A DNA stretch of 34,484 nt from an uncultured Colwellia sp. (GCA_913020705.1 CAJWBY010000025.1:1-34484), one strand, 5' to 3'; shown: positions 9,173-17,521, counted from the stretch's first letter. Notes: generated by a model from the letters alone, not told the origin. A program made the numbers and translations.

Positions 9173-10471
9173 TTATTCAAAGGTGACAGATATTTGGGTT
9201 CCTCTATCACTTGAAAGCGCTAATGACCAATTTTGGTGTTCACATAAACGTTTAACTATCGATAAACCAAAACCATAACCTGTGCTTTGGCTTCCTTTTA
9301 CAGCAGGGTCTGTTATTTCACCTGTAATACTTTGATCTATGCCTGGCCCCGTATCAGCCACAATAAGTGTCCTATTCATAATATCAATCGTGACCTTTCC
9401 TTCTTGAGTATATTGAAATGCGTTGCCAATTAAATTGTCTAATAATACATTTAACATGCCTGACTGTGCGTATATTTCGCTATCACAATTGTCACTTACT
9501 TCGACTTCTATTGGTTTGTTATTGATAAGATGATGTTGGTCAATTATTGATTGTTCAATTAATGGCAATATTTTTATGTTCTGCTTGTGTACGTCGGTAT
9601 GCTCTTCTCTGGCAAGCGTAAGTAATGTAGTAACCGTTTGCTCCATTTGAGTACTTGCTTGAGAAATACGCTCGATAACCGCATTGCTTTTATCAGCAGA
9701 CTGTTGATTACGATAAACTTCTACGGCATTTTTAATAATGGCAACCGGCGTTCTCAGTTCATGGCTGACATCTCGCGTAAAGCATTTTTCTCTGAGTAAA
9801 TTTCGATTGATTTTCGCCATGGCGCTTTCTAATGTTTGCGCTAAGACCCCTATTTCATTATTTGGAAATTGCTCTGCAAACTTATCGGGGATATTTTCTG
9901 GGGCAACACCATTCACTAATTCGGCAAGCTGTTTCAATGGTTTAGCAGTATTCCTGCCGATTTGCCAAGCCATAATAAAAGCGATAAATACTAGGCCTAA
10001 TCCTGAAGTCATCATGACTTGCAATACGCTACCACTGATAGGACGAACTAATAATATTTCACTTACTTCTGCGACAAGATAAGTACTTTCTGTTTTTGGT
10101 AAAGCGAATAAGTGATAGTGACGATCGTTTTCACCTGAAAACTCTTTTCTTCTTGGCTCGGCAATGTAACTGTCCCTTATATCTAGAGGCAACGTATTTT
10201 TTGAGAAGTATAGCTGCATGTAACTTAGTCGAGATTCTGGCCAATGGTTATTTTTATCAAAACTTTGCTGTAAATATTGCGCCTCGTTTCTGACTTCCCG
10301 TTCAATAAAATCGTCTTCAAGACTATACATTAGCATGAAACAAAAAATGCCATATACCGTCGAAATAAATAGGGTGAACAAACAAAACTGTCTGACTATT
10401 TTTCGACTTAAACTATGAAATTTAGTTGGCTTTTGATTTTTAACTTGATTTTGATTCATTATTTTATTCAT
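9173..10471 (-). CDS. Sensor histidine kinase (membrane, HAMP-type)
   Basis: A 432-residue orthodox sensor kinase. Two transmembrane helices (about 27-50 and 148-171) flank a periplasmic sensor of about 95 residues with no domain I recognise. A HAMP-like linker (about 172-224) follows. The phosphorylated residue is His237 in FTRDVSHELRTPVAIIKNAV. The ATPase domain carries the N box (LLDNLIGNAFQYT, Asn346/Asn350), the G1 box (ADTGPGI, Asp373) and the G2 box (GYGFGLSIVKRLC, about 398-410). All catalytic parts are present. Its start overlaps the end of the response-regulator gene by 8 bp, so the two are a cognate pair. The ligand is unknown; the probable targets (an FtsX-type ABC transporter and exported DJ-1 proteins) suggest that it senses an envelope stress. 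Confidence 0.93.
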   Translation of the reverse strand: MNKIMNQNQVKNQKPTKFHSLSRKIVRQFCLFTLFISTVYGIFCFMLMYSLEDDFIEREVRNEAQYLQQSFDKNNHWPESRLSYMQLYFSKNTLPLDIRDSYIAEPRRKEFSGENDRHYHLFALPKTESTYLVAEVSEILLVRPISGSVLQVMMTSGLGLVFIAFIMAWQIGRNTAKPLKQLAELVNGVAPENIPDKFAEQFPNNEIGVLAQTLESAMAKINRNLLREKCFTRDVSHELRTPVAIIKNAVEVYRNQQSADKSNAVIERISQASTQMEQTVTTLLTLAREEHTDVHKQNIKILPLIEQSIIDQHHLINNKPIEVEVSDNCDSEIYAQSGMLNVLLDNLIGNAFQYTQEGKVTIDIMNRTLIVADTGPGIDQSITGEITDPAVKGSQSTGYGFGLSIVKRLCEHQNWSLALSSDRGTQISVTFE

Positions 10472-11159
10472 CGCTTTTTACGTCTAAAACAAAACCAATA
10501 CCATGCATGGTTTTTATCATCGGATAGTCAAAAGGCTTATCCAACAAATTTCGTAACTGATATATGTGAGATCTCAGTGCATCAGATTCTGTTGGTTCAT
10601 CACCCCATAGTTTTTGAGACAGTTTTGAGCGGCTAACCACTTGCGGATATGCTTCAGCCAAAATTATAAGAATACGGTAGCCCATACTGTGTAACTCAAG
10701 GGTTTTTCCAGCACGTGTTACTTGTTTCCTTTTTCTCTCAATAATTAGCTGATCAAATGTTAATATATCATTGGTTTGTAATAAATGGCGTCTTGATAAA
10801 GCAAAGCAACGAACTTCAAGCTCTTCTAAAGAAAAAGGTTTAGTTAAATAATCATCTGCACCAGTTGTAAAACCTGATATTTTATCGTCTATACTGTCTC
10901 TTGCCGTTAACATGATAATAGGCACATGATGACTTGCCTTTTCACGAAGTTGCTTACAAACCTCAAGACCGTCCATTACCGGTAAATTTAAATCGAGAAT
11001 GACTAAATCATAATGATGAGTTAATGCCAGTTCCAATCCTTGTGCGCCTTGATTAGCAAAATCTAAAACATGACCTTTGTCTTCCATATAGTCCGCAATA
11101 TTCTGTGCAATACTTTGCTGATCTTCAACGACTAAAATATATAAAGATTGATTATTCAT
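10464..11159 (-). CDS. OmpR/PhoB-family response regulator
   Basis: A 231-residue regulator. The receiver domain (about 6-120) has the acidic pair Glu12/Asp13, phospho-acceptor Asp56 in LVILDLNLPVMDG, Thr85 and Lys107 in YLTKPFS. The C-terminal winged helix (about 135-228) has recognition-helix sequence TESDALRSHIYQLRNLL and a wing ending in HGIGFVLDV. Regulators of this family bind 11-bp-spaced direct repeats. Such repeats (TTTCAC-N5-TTTCAC) lie upstream of this operon, the ABC operon and the 17801 gene, making this protein their likely activator. The gene follows the DJ-1 gene by 64 bp with no evident promoter, so it is probably part of that operon and autoregulated. It precedes and overlaps its kinase. 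The direct link to the box is inference. Confidence 0.93.
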   Translation of the reverse strand: MNNQSLYILVVEDQQSIAQNIADYMEDKGHVLDFANQGAQGLELALTHHYDLVILDLNLPVMDGLEVCKQLREKASHHVPIIMLTARDSIDDKISGFTTGADDYLTKPFSLEELEVRCFALSRRHLLQTNDILTFDQLIIERKRKQVTRAGKTLELHSMGYRILIILAEAYPQVVSRSKLSQKLWGDEPTESDALRSHIYQLRNLLDKPFDYPMIKTMHGIGFVLDVKSDE

Positions 11160-11178
11160 TTAGTTTCTCAAATTAATG

Positions 11179-11216
11179 AGCCCTTAAAAGTTTCTATTTG
11201 GAAAATACTAAGGGCT
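11179..11216. repeat. Inverted repeat between DJ-1 gene and response regulator
   Basis: AGCCCTTA (11179-11186) and TAAGGGCT (11209-11216) form a perfect 8-bp stem with a 22-base loop, filling most of the 64-bp gap. On the minus strand no T run follows, so it is a poor terminator. It may partly attenuate or process the transcript and so lower regulator expression relative to the DJ-1 gene. Confidence 0.4.
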
Positions 11217-11223
11217 GATTTCA

Positions 11224-12366
11224 TTACAACGTTTTTAACATACTTTGTGCAGGTTTGTAATCTGGCTTTTCCGTAATCAACTGATTCAACGTTGCTTTGG
11301 CATTGGTTAGTTGTCCAAGCTTAGCTTGAGTTTCAGCTATTTTCATGTCTAGATTTGGACTGTCAATCGCTTTTTGGGCCACTTTCATCAAAGCTAATGC
11401 TTGTTCAAAATCAAGTGTTGTATCCGCAATTTTTAAGAAATAGAAGCCATACATTCCAACAAGCGGAATATAGTATTCATCCTGTTTATTCATTAGCATG
11501 TCCAATGCTGACTTATCACCAGCAATGTATTTAGAGACCACTGCCATGGTTTTGTCTTCAATTTCAATTTCTGATTTAACAGGTGTTAACCCTAAGCTTT
11601 CAACTAACGCTGTAGCAACATCTACTGTTGATGTTGGATTCTGTCCTGTTATTAATCGACCGTCTATAGCAACATGACTTAACATGATTTCACTTGATTG
11701 AAAGTGAGCGCCACGTTCAGCCAATTTATCTTCGAGCATGAAGTCAAAATCGTTTATCCATTTCTGTCCAAACAGTTTTTCTTCTTGGTTGGTAAAGCTG
11801 TTTATCGCTTTATTGGCAACCAAATAACTACCATCTTTTAGCTTTACATGTACAAGTGCCGCAGGACCATGACAAACAGCTGCAACAACGCCTTGTTGTT
11901 GATATATTTGGGCTATAACATTTTGTAATGCCAAATCCTTAGGTAAATCAAACATCGCTCCTTTGCCGCCAACAATAAAAACCGCATCATAATCTTTAGC
12001 ATTTATTGTGCTTGTCGCGAGTGTATTATTAAGTTCAGCCATAATAGCTTTATCAGCTAAGACAACAGCATTATAAGGTTTCTCTGGGTTGTATTTATCT
12101 GCTTCTACTTGACCACCTTTGGGGCTAGCAATATCCACAACAATACCGTTATCTTTAAAAACGGAATAGGCTTTTGAAAACTCATCAAATTCATAACCTG
12201 GTTTTTCTTCTCCTTCTTTTTCGTTCTGCCCATTACCACTAACGACCATTAACACTTTTTTGGTATCTGATGATGCTTGTACCTGCGATGTAATGGTTAT
12301 CAAGGTAGCTATAATTAATAAAGTCTGTTTTAACAATTTTTTCATAGGATATTTTAAAGTATTCAT
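11224..12366 (-). CDS. Exported DJ-1/PfpI-family protein with C-terminal extension
   Basis: A 380-residue protein from the ATG at 12366 (a TTG at 12369 is also in frame). Residues near the start (MKKLLKQTLLIIATLITITSQ, then VQA) look like a cleavable signal peptide, so the enzyme should act outside the cytoplasm. The DJ-1/PfpI core (about 36-270) has the nucleophilic-elbow Cys-His in AAVCHGPAALV (about 165), the acidic partner in GYEFDEF and the conserved VGGKGAMFD loop and TGQNP segment. It is nearest to the Hsp31/GATase1-like branch. About 100 C-terminal residues resemble a helical TPR-like tail. The reaction is unknown: family members are glyoxalases, proteases or chaperones. It is the first gene of a probable operon with the response regulator and kinase and is preceded by the TTTCAC box. 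A paralogue lies at 18607-19700. Confidence 0.85.
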   Translation of the reverse strand: MNTLKYPMKKLLKQTLLIIATLITITSQVQASSDTKKVLMVVSGNGQNEKEGEEKPGYEFDEFSKAYSVFKDNGIVVDIASPKGGQVEADKYNPEKPYNAVVLADKAIMAELNNTLATSTINAKDYDAVFIVGGKGAMFDLPKDLALQNVIAQIYQQQGVVAAVCHGPAALVHVKLKDGSYLVANKAINSFTNQEEKLFGQKWINDFDFMLEDKLAERGAHFQSSEIMLSHVAIDGRLITGQNPTSTVDVATALVESLGLTPVKSEIEIEDKTMAVVSKYIAGDKSALDMLMNKQDEYYIPLVGMYGFYFLKIADTTLDFEQALALMKVAQKAIDSPNLDMKIAETQAKLGQLTNAKATLNQLITEKPDYKPAQSMLKTL

Positions 12367-12400
12367 CAATTTAATTTCTCTTGTCTTAATTGTGAAACAA

Positions 12401-12433
12401 GTATGACAAAGGCAAAGTGAAACAGATGTGAAA
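12401..12433 (-). promoter_or_regulatory. TTTCAC-N5-TTTCAC activator box and -10 for the DJ-1/regulator/kinase operon
   Basis: Read on the minus strand: TTTCAC (12433-12428), ATCTG, TTTCAC (12422-12417), 11 bases, then CATACT (12405-12400) as -10. The predicted start is near 12393, giving a leader of about 27 bases. No -35 match is present. This is the same layout as at 15761 and 17740. A further TTTCAC copy (12397-12392) lies just downstream of the -10. The box sits in the loop and stem of the terminator-like hairpin 12408-12446. Confidence 0.7.
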
Positions 12434-12446
12434 TCACTTTGCCTTT
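12408..12446 (-). terminator. Strong stem-loop after the ABC permease, overlapping the activator box
   Basis: AAAGGCAAAGTGA (12408-12420) and TCACTTTGCCTTT (12434-12446) form a perfect 13-bp stem with a 13-base loop. It starts 29 bp downstream of the permease stop (minus strand). The T tract after the stem is short (TTT then GTC), so termination strength is uncertain. It could separate the ABC operon from the DJ-1 operon. Confidence 0.6.
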
Positions 12447-12474
12447 AAATAATGATTAATTTTAGAAGACTATA

Positions 12475-14958
12475 TTAATTATCAGCCATTAATTGCTTCA
12501 CTGAACTTTTTAAACTGTGACGACTGGCGTAAATACCTAATAGTGTTACCGTGCTTAAAATAATGGCTAAAGTAATGAACAGAATTAAAAAATCAGGTTT
12601 ATAAGAAAGGGAGAATTGAGACTGATAAATTAACATACCTGTAATATAGGTGCCCGCTATAGCTCCGGTTGCGATTATTAACGCCGTAATTAACCACTCA
12701 ATAATATTTAGCTTTAAACAGGTACTTTTCAAAAAACCAAAACTCATAATTACACTGTTTTTTTTCTTTTCCTTACCTTCAAGTGCATTAATTGATGATA
12801 AAATTACAATAATGGCGAGTAGAATAATCATCATGGCAAAACCACTAATCACTTTCGTGATCATTGCTAAGATAGCATCAAATTGTTTTGTTAATTCTTG
12901 TAGAGATACCATGCGTATTGTTGGATGTTTTTGCCACAATTGGCCGAGCAGTGGCCATTGTTCATCCTTAAGCTCTAAACTAGCCATATTGTAATGGGGC
13001 GCGTTTATATGTTCGATTGCAGCTTCAGGCATAAGTACCCAAAATATAATTGAACCCGCCCCTGATTTATAAGCATGGCTTGCGTTAATTGTGAAGGTAA
13101 AGGTTTGTTGATGAATAATAAAAGTTAGTTTATCTCCAAGGGTCAAACCTAAATCTGTCATCACTTCTTCTTCTAGTGATATTTGTTGCCAATCTTCAGT
13201 GTCTTTTTGCCACCACTTCCCTTGAACCAAGCTGTTGGTTTTTGGCAGTGTTTGAGTCCAATGGAGTCGAATAGAGTTCGATAACGTTGCTAAACTATCA
13301 CTGGGTTTTGTTGCAAATTCATTAAGTGTTTGGTTATTAATTTTCACGACTTTTGAATACAAGTAAGCTTTAGATTGACGCAGATTAATATCATACGTTT
13401 TAGACCATTCTTCAATCGCGTCCATTTCTGGCTGACTAGCTTGCGAAACCATAACATTACCATCATGTGTTCTTTGGTATGCCCCCATCGTGTCGCCTAA
13501 GTCTTTTAAAAACATTAACGTAAACAATAATAAAAATGTACTTAAACCAATACCTAAAATTTGGGTGCTTTTACTTAATAAACGCTGTTTCATCATAAAC
13601 AGAGTAAAGGGCACTAATCCTGAAAACTGTTGAGTCGTTTTTTCACCCAAGGTTAAAACAATCCAACTTATACCTGCAATCAGAATTACGGTAATAAAAA
13701 TGCTGCTTACTAACATCATGGTTAGTAAGCCGTTGTCAGAATAATTGACTGCCACCAAGACGAGAACAAGCAATGCACATATTTTAACGAGACCTAAAGA
13801 AATACTTTTTTGATTTTGATGAAACAATTTAGCCACTGATGTTTGGCATAGTGTTAACCAAACAGGAGAATGAAATACAGCAAAGAGTAATACACTTGTC
13901 GCTATCGTTTTAATCGTAAGCCAAGCTTCTAATTGCCAAGTGATTTCGATAAATGTTTCCGATAACCAGTTAACAACCAACCAATGAAATACCCCAGACA
14001 AAATAGCTACTACAGGTATAAGTACAATTATATTAATTAACCATTTGAAGAATGACAACTGTAAACCAGTCGCTTTTGAAGCACCTAAACTCATACAAAT
14101 GGCCGAAAAGTATTGTTCCTTTTTTATGTGAACTTGCGCTATTTGTTCAATAGCAATAGCGGCCATAAAAAATAGAATAATAGAAGCCAATCCCAAAAAA
14201 TTTTCAGTACGTTTCCAAAATAAAGCTAACGGATGGGCTCCTGATTTATGGTTGATTTTAGCAGCAGGAAGCTCTTCTTCTTGCCAATCGATAAGTTGCT
14301 GTACTTTTGATTTTGAAGCAGAAATAAGGTATCGATATTGAATAAGATCTGTGGGAAAAGCTAATGCCTCCATATCATTCATATTAACGATAGCTCTCAT
14401 AGCAACGTTATGTCCTTCCATCAATCTATCAGGTTCATGCAATAGCACTCTGGAGACGGCAAATGTTTCCTCTCCTAATTTAATAACGTCACCAATTGAC
14501 AGCGTTAAACTGGCTAATAATCTACTGTCTAACCATATATAACCCGCTAAAGGTCCACCTCTTGTGATTGTTGCAGGACTTTGTAACGAAGTTGATGTGA
14601 GTAATTCTCCCTGTAAAGGATAATCATCTCCGACAGCTTTTAACTTTGCGCTTTGCCATTTTCCGTTAAATGTTAATGTTGCATTAATCTGCAATGTATT
14701 GACCACGCTATCACTAAATTTTTCTAATGATGCCATCTCTTTAGTCGTTAGTTTATTTTTTTGAGTTAGTACCGCATCAGCGCCTAATAAGTTTTGTAAA
14801 TTCCCTTGTAAGTACTGCTGAATGCTATGACTTGATAGCGTTAAGGTGACTATAAAAATCATTAAAATGGCTTGTACCCAACGTAATAACTTTTGATGCG
14901 GCTGGCTATATTCTTGTTGGAAATAATGCCAAGCTAATTGCAGATGATGGCTTAACAT
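12475..14958 (-). CDS. FtsX/MacB-type ABC transporter permease (YbbP-like)
   Basis: An 827-residue permease of the size and layout of the YbbP group: one N-terminal helix (about 28-48), a large periplasmic domain (about 50-245), a first membrane block (about 250-470, several helices), a second periplasmic domain (about 490-690) and three C-terminal helices (about 695-715, 740-765 and 785-810). The two FtsX repeats are visible as AIAIEQIAQVHIKKEQYFSA and IVILSSINALEGKEKKKNSV, each followed by a short amphipathic stretch. Such permeases work by mechanotransmission on periplasmic or lipid substrates and do not import solutes. The start codon overlaps the ATPase gene by 7 bp (ATGTTAA), so the two form one transporter. 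No MacA-like adaptor is adjacent. The substrate is unknown. Control by the neighbouring two-component system is likely. Confidence 0.9.
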   Translation of the reverse strand: MLSHHLQLAWHYFQQEYSQPHQKLLRWVQAILMIFIVTLTLSSHSIQQYLQGNLQNLLGADAVLTQKNKLTTKEMASLEKFSDSVVNTLQINATLTFNGKWQSAKLKAVGDDYPLQGELLTSTSLQSPATITRGGPLAGYIWLDSRLLASLTLSIGDVIKLGEETFAVSRVLLHEPDRLMEGHNVAMRAIVNMNDMEALAFPTDLIQYRYLISASKSKVQQLIDWQEEELPAAKINHKSGAHPLALFWKRTENFLGLASIILFFMAAIAIEQIAQVHIKKEQYFSAICMSLGASKATGLQLSFFKWLINIIVLIPVVAILSGVFHWLVVNWLSETFIEITWQLEAWLTIKTIATSVLLFAVFHSPVWLTLCQTSVAKLFHQNQKSISLGLVKICALLVLVLVAVNYSDNGLLTMMLVSSIFITVILIAGISWIVLTLGEKTTQQFSGLVPFTLFMMKQRLLSKSTQILGIGLSTFLLLFTLMFLKDLGDTMGAYQRTHDGNVMVSQASQPEMDAIEEWSKTYDINLRQSKAYLYSKVVKINNQTLNEFATKPSDSLATLSNSIRLHWTQTLPKTNSLVQGKWWQKDTEDWQQISLEEEVMTDLGLTLGDKLTFIIHQQTFTFTINASHAYKSGAGSIIFWVLMPEAAIEHINAPHYNMASLELKDEQWPLLGQLWQKHPTIRMVSLQELTKQFDAILAMITKVISGFAMMIILLAIIVILSSINALEGKEKKKNSVIMSFGFLKSTCLKLNIIEWLITALIIATGAIAGTYITGMLIYQSQFSLSYKPDFLILFITLAIILSTVTLLGIYASRHSLKSSVKQLMADN

Positions 14959-15695
14959 GACGTAGCCTGCTTATCTTCAACTTGTTGCTCGTTAACTGAA
15001 TCGGAGGATGAGTTTTTAGTTAGCTCACCATTTGCAAGCGAATAGATGTTCTGAGCTTTATTAGCCAGTACACTACTGTGAGTAACAATAATTAAACCTG
15101 CGTTGTTTTCTTTGCAACATGCAAATAAAATATCAGAAATTTCGTTAGCATTGTGTTGATCTAAATTACCAGTGGGTTCATCGGCAAATATAAATTTGGG
15201 CGAAAATACTAATGCACGAGCAATAGCAACACGCTGCTGTTCTCCGCCACTTAATTGTGATGGTTTATGATTAGCCCTCTCTAACAGCCCTACTTTTTCT
15301 AACCAGTGTTCTGCTTTTTTGATCGCCTGCTTATCCCCCCGTAATTTCAATGGTAAAGCAATATTGTGTAAAGCGGTCAATTCCGGCAATAAATGAAATT
15401 GTTGAAAAATGAAACCTATTTCTGAGCGCAAATTATCAAGTGTTAATATGTGATTGTCATTGATGAAATTGCCTTGACCTGAAGTTGGTGCTTCTAATCC
15501 AGAAAGTAGCATAAGTAAACTAGACTTACCTGCACCAGAAGGACCCGTTATCGCATATGATTGCCCCTGATTTATTGATAAATCAAGGTTTTCAAATAAG
15601 GTAATAGTCGAAGTGTTTTTTTCAGAAGCATTACTTCCTGAATAATTATTATCAAATGACTGAGAAACATTTTTTAATTCAATTGAACAAGACAT
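14952..15695 (-). CDS. ABC transporter ATPase (YbbA/LolD/MacB-type)
   Basis: A 247-residue ATPase energising the downstream FtsX-type permease. Walker A is GPSGAGKSS (51-59), the Q loop [12 protein letters not shown] (95-106), the signature LSGGEQQR (148-155), Walker [13 protein letters not shown] (168-179) and the switch His in VTHS (about 206). The motif EPTGNLD and the overall spacing match the LolD/FtsE/MacB branch. An insert rich in S and N (about 17-30) is unusual in position, just before the core strand, and may be species-specific. The gene is first in its operon and is preceded by a TTTCAC-N5-TTTCAC box with an 11-bp-spaced -10, the same layout as at two other promoters here. The ATG at 15695 is the only reasonable start. 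Confidence 0.93.
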   Translation of the reverse strand: MSCSIELKNVSQSFDNNYSGSNASEKNTSTITLFENLDLSINQGQSYAITGPSGAGKSSLLMLLSGLEAPTSGQGNFINDNHILTLDNLRSEIGFIFQQFHLLPELTALHNIALPLKLRGDKQAIKKAEHWLEKVGLLERANHKPSQLSGGEQQRVAIARALVFSPKFIFADEPTGNLDQHNANEISDILFACCKENNAGLIIVTHSSVLANKAQNIYSLANGELTKNSSSDSVNEQQVEDKQATSC

Positions 15696-15727
15696 AAAGT
15701 AGCACCACAGTAATATTTCGTGATGCT

Positions 15728-15761
15728 ATCGTATTAAAGTGGTTGTGAAACGAATGTGAAA
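15728..15761 (-). promoter_or_regulatory. TTTCAC-N5-TTTCAC activator box and -10 for the ABC operon
   Basis: Read on the minus strand: TTTCAC (15761-15756), ATTCG, TTTCAC (15750-15745), 11 bases, then TACGAT (15733-15728) as -10. The predicted start is near 15721, so the leader is about 25 bases. No -35 is recognisable. Half-site sequence, spacing, orientation and distance to -10 all equal those at 12433 and 17740. Confidence 0.72.
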
Positions 15762-15889
15762 TTCAATAGACGCATTATGTAAACGTTATAACCTAGCGTC
15801 CAAAACCAATAATTCTTAACGAGTAAAATAAATAATACCCTCAATATAAGCGTTTAAATCACTCAATTATCTTCAAAATCGATCTATTA

Positions 15890-16741
15890 TTATTTATAAA
15901 CGTCATAGTTTTTATCGATGTTCTTGGTAAAACTTAAAACAAATAGTAATTGGATAAATAGCCCTGTCATCACAGAAACATAAACCTGATTCAAATCAAA
16001 TGTTCTTATTAAGCAAATACCTGCAATAAAAATACTGTACAGAATAAGGAAAGCGGCAAGGGTGTTACATTTTTTGGCGATAACCTTTAGACGATCTTCA
16101 CTAGTAATAAAATTGTCTTTCTTCTTTCCATAGAGGCTAACAAATAATAACCAAGCTAAATATATAACCATCGTGGTATTTAATAATATTAACAACAACG
16201 CTTTATTTGAGTGCTCAAGCCATAATTGTTCAATAAAAATATAGAGCGAAAAAATTAACGTTACCGAATAACTTAATACTGAAAATATCAGCTTAAGTGG
16301 TGAAACAAAATCTATAAGTTTACGCTGTTCAAAACTGCTTTTTCGTTTCGTTGAGGGAAAGTTTTTAGCCATTAGTCGGTTATTTTCTTTGCACCAATAG
16401 TTGCTTAACAACCAAGGTAATAATTGTATGGCGGCAATAATTAATATCGAAGACGCAACGACCTCCAAATTAGCTTTAGTTAGATAAAAGAAGATAACAG
16501 CACTAAGGCTAATAAATGCAATAGAGTAGTCCATTAGCTTGCGTAACTTTACTCTATTAAACTCAGTATTTGATGATTGAACATACAAGTTTGGATAATC
16601 TTTCGGTGGGTACTTTGTCAATAAAGACACTTTTCTTTGAGACCATTTGTTAGCTAAGAACACTGATATTGTAAAAATTTGACTGATAACCGCCAAATAA
16701 ACAATTGCGGTCATTAAATCTGGATTAAATAATGTCATCAT
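15890..16741 (-). CDS. Uncharacterised multi-pass membrane protein linked to GntR regulator
   Basis: I do not recognise a named family with certainty. The 283-residue protein is strongly hydrophobic with about seven predicted helices (about 8-28, 70-87, 92-112, 153-172, 182-205, 228-249 and 254-275) and basic loops (KRKSSFEQRK, YGKKKDN). There are no catalytic motifs or signal peptide. It starts 5 bp after the stop of the GntR gene with AGG as Shine-Dalgarno, so the pair is an operon. Regulators of the YtrA subgroup are usually encoded with the membrane or ABC components they control, so this protein is probably the regulator's target. Two ATG codons start the frame (16741 and 16738). A transport or stress function is speculative. 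Confidence 0.75.
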   Translation of the reverse strand: MMTLFNPDLMTAIVYLAVISQIFTISVFLANKWSQRKVSLLTKYPPKDYPNLYVQSSNTEFNRVKLRKLMDYSIAFISLSAVIFFYLTKANLEVVASSILIIAAIQLLPWLLSNYWCKENNRLMAKNFPSTKRKSSFEQRKLIDFVSPLKLIFSVLSYSVTLIFSLYIFIEQLWLEHSNKALLLILLNTTMVIYLAWLLFVSLYGKKKDNFITSEDRLKVIAKKCNTLAAFLILYSIFIAGICLIRTFDLNQVYVSVMTGLFIQLLFVLSFTKNIDKNYDVYK

Positions 16742-16746
16742 TAGGC

Positions 16747-17124
16747 CTATTTAGCTTGCTTCATTACAGATGAAAAAATAATTCGTATTTCAGAATCGGT
16801 TAAGCCAAGCGCTTGCATATTTATAATTGAATCACTCAAAATAGTTATCCCTTTAGCCGTTAAGTTTACTTCACAATTTTCTTTTGCATTATCATGAATA
16901 AAAGTTCCTCGATAGCCTCGGGCTATAATAATAGAGTCTCGCTCTAATACTTTGTATGCTTTAGCTACCGTGTTTTGATTCACGCCCAATTCATTAGCCA
17001 ACTGTCTTATTGAGGGTAAAGAAAACCCAGCGACAAGGTCACCTTTAATAACACGCTCTTTCACTTGATTGACCAACTGAGAAAATATTGGCGTGCCATC
17101 ATCTATGTCAATTTCTATATCCAT
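16747..17124 (-). CDS. GntR-family transcriptional regulator, YtrA subgroup
   Basis: A 125-residue regulator of the short YtrA type. The winged helix (about 10-78) begins with the typical PIFSQLVNQVKERVIKGDL, then SLPSIRQLANELGVNQNTVAKAYKVLERDSII (helix-turn-helix) and ARGYRGTFI (wing). The C-terminal part (about 80-125) is only a short dimerisation helix, with no large effector-binding domain. It sits upstream of a membrane-protein gene (5 bp apart) and is divergent from a 72-residue membrane protein. Two 24-bp imperfect palindromes starting with TGTAC lie in the intergenic region, one over the divergent promoter, so it is expected to repress itself and both neighbours. The effector is unknown. 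Confidence 0.9.
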   Translation of the reverse strand: MDIEIDIDDGTPIFSQLVNQVKERVIKGDLVAGFSLPSIRQLANELGVNQNTVAKAYKVLERDSIIIARGYRGTFIHDNAKENCEVNLTAKGITILSDSIINMQALGLTDSEIRIIFSSVMKQAK

Positions 17125-17186
17125 TTATTACTTCTTTTTCTTATAAAGTTTACTGCACAAGGAAGTATAACATCAGATTATTGCAA

Positions 17187-17210
17187 TGTACTACTTGATC
17201 TAATAATACA
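17187..17210. promoter_or_regulatory. Candidate GntR operator 1 (24-bp palindrome)
   Basis: The half-sites TGTACTACT (left) and TGTATTATT (right, on the other strand) match at seven of nine positions within a 24-bp span. It covers the -35 of the divergent small-protein promoter and lies 63 bp upstream of the GntR start. Its length and outer bases equal those of the second site at 17236-17259. Confidence 0.5.
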
Positions 17211-17223
17211 ACTGACATATGAT
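17195..17223 (+). promoter_or_regulatory. Sigma70 promoter for the 72-residue membrane protein
   Basis: TTGATC (17195-17200), a 17-bp spacer and TATGAT (17218-17223) make a good sigma70 promoter, with a predicted start near 17230. The -35 lies inside operator 1, and operator 2 begins just after the start site, an arrangement suited to repression. Confidence 0.6.
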
Positions 17224-17235
17224 AAGAAAACAATA

Positions 17236-17259
17236 TGTACCACACGAACTACTAGTACA
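17236..17259. promoter_or_regulatory. Candidate GntR operator 2 (24-bp palindrome)
   Basis: TGTAC (17236-17240) and GTACA (17255-17259) frame a 24-bp element of the same length and outer sequence as operator 1. The two are 49 bp apart (start to start). It lies immediately downstream of the predicted start of the plus-strand transcript. Confidence 0.45.
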
Positions 17260-17302
17260 AGTAACGAGTAGCTTATTTAAACTTAACAACAAGAGTGAAC
17301 TT

Positions 17303-17521
17303 ATGAGTAATTTAAAAGATAAAAAAATAGTATTAATCCATTCAATTATTTGGGCAGCATTGATGCTCGTTTTGGCTTACCTGATTATGGGTACTGATAA
17401 AGCAAATATTATATTCATCTTTATGGTGGGCGGTTGGTACATCTCTCATTCCATCATTCTAAAATTAACAAAGGCCAAAGAACCCAGTGAGGAAAGTAAA
17501 TCAAAAATATGCTGTTTATAA
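17303..17521 (+). CDS. Small membrane protein, divergent from GntR regulator
   Basis: A 72-residue protein from the ATG at 17303, preceded by AAGAGTG as Shine-Dalgarno. The frame is open upstream to 17219, but that part has no ribosome site and would overlap operator 2. Two hydrophobic helices (about 9-29 and 33-54) are joined by a short loop (MGTDKAN). The C-terminus is charged and ends KSKICCL, with two Cys. It resembles the 2TM-type small proteins (PspC/2TM-domain size) that often accompany transport or stress operons, but I cannot name the family. A good promoter and two candidate GntR operators lie upstream, so it is probably derepressed together with the regulator's own operon. Confidence 0.65.
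   Translation: MSNLKDKKIVLIHSIIWAALMLVLAYLIMGTDKANIIFIFMVGGWYISHSIILKLTKAKEPSEESKSKICCL

Noticed and set aside
9016..9210. A 64-codon minus-strand frame overlapping the end of the kinase gene
   Set aside because: It spans the terminator at 9042-9061, begins inside the kinase gene and has no recognisable protein features.
12391..12413. Third TTTCAC copy (12397-12392) as part of an extended box
   Set aside because: Its distance to the other half-sites is 25 bp, not a multiple of 11, and it lies downstream of the predicted -10, so it is not counted as an activator half-site.
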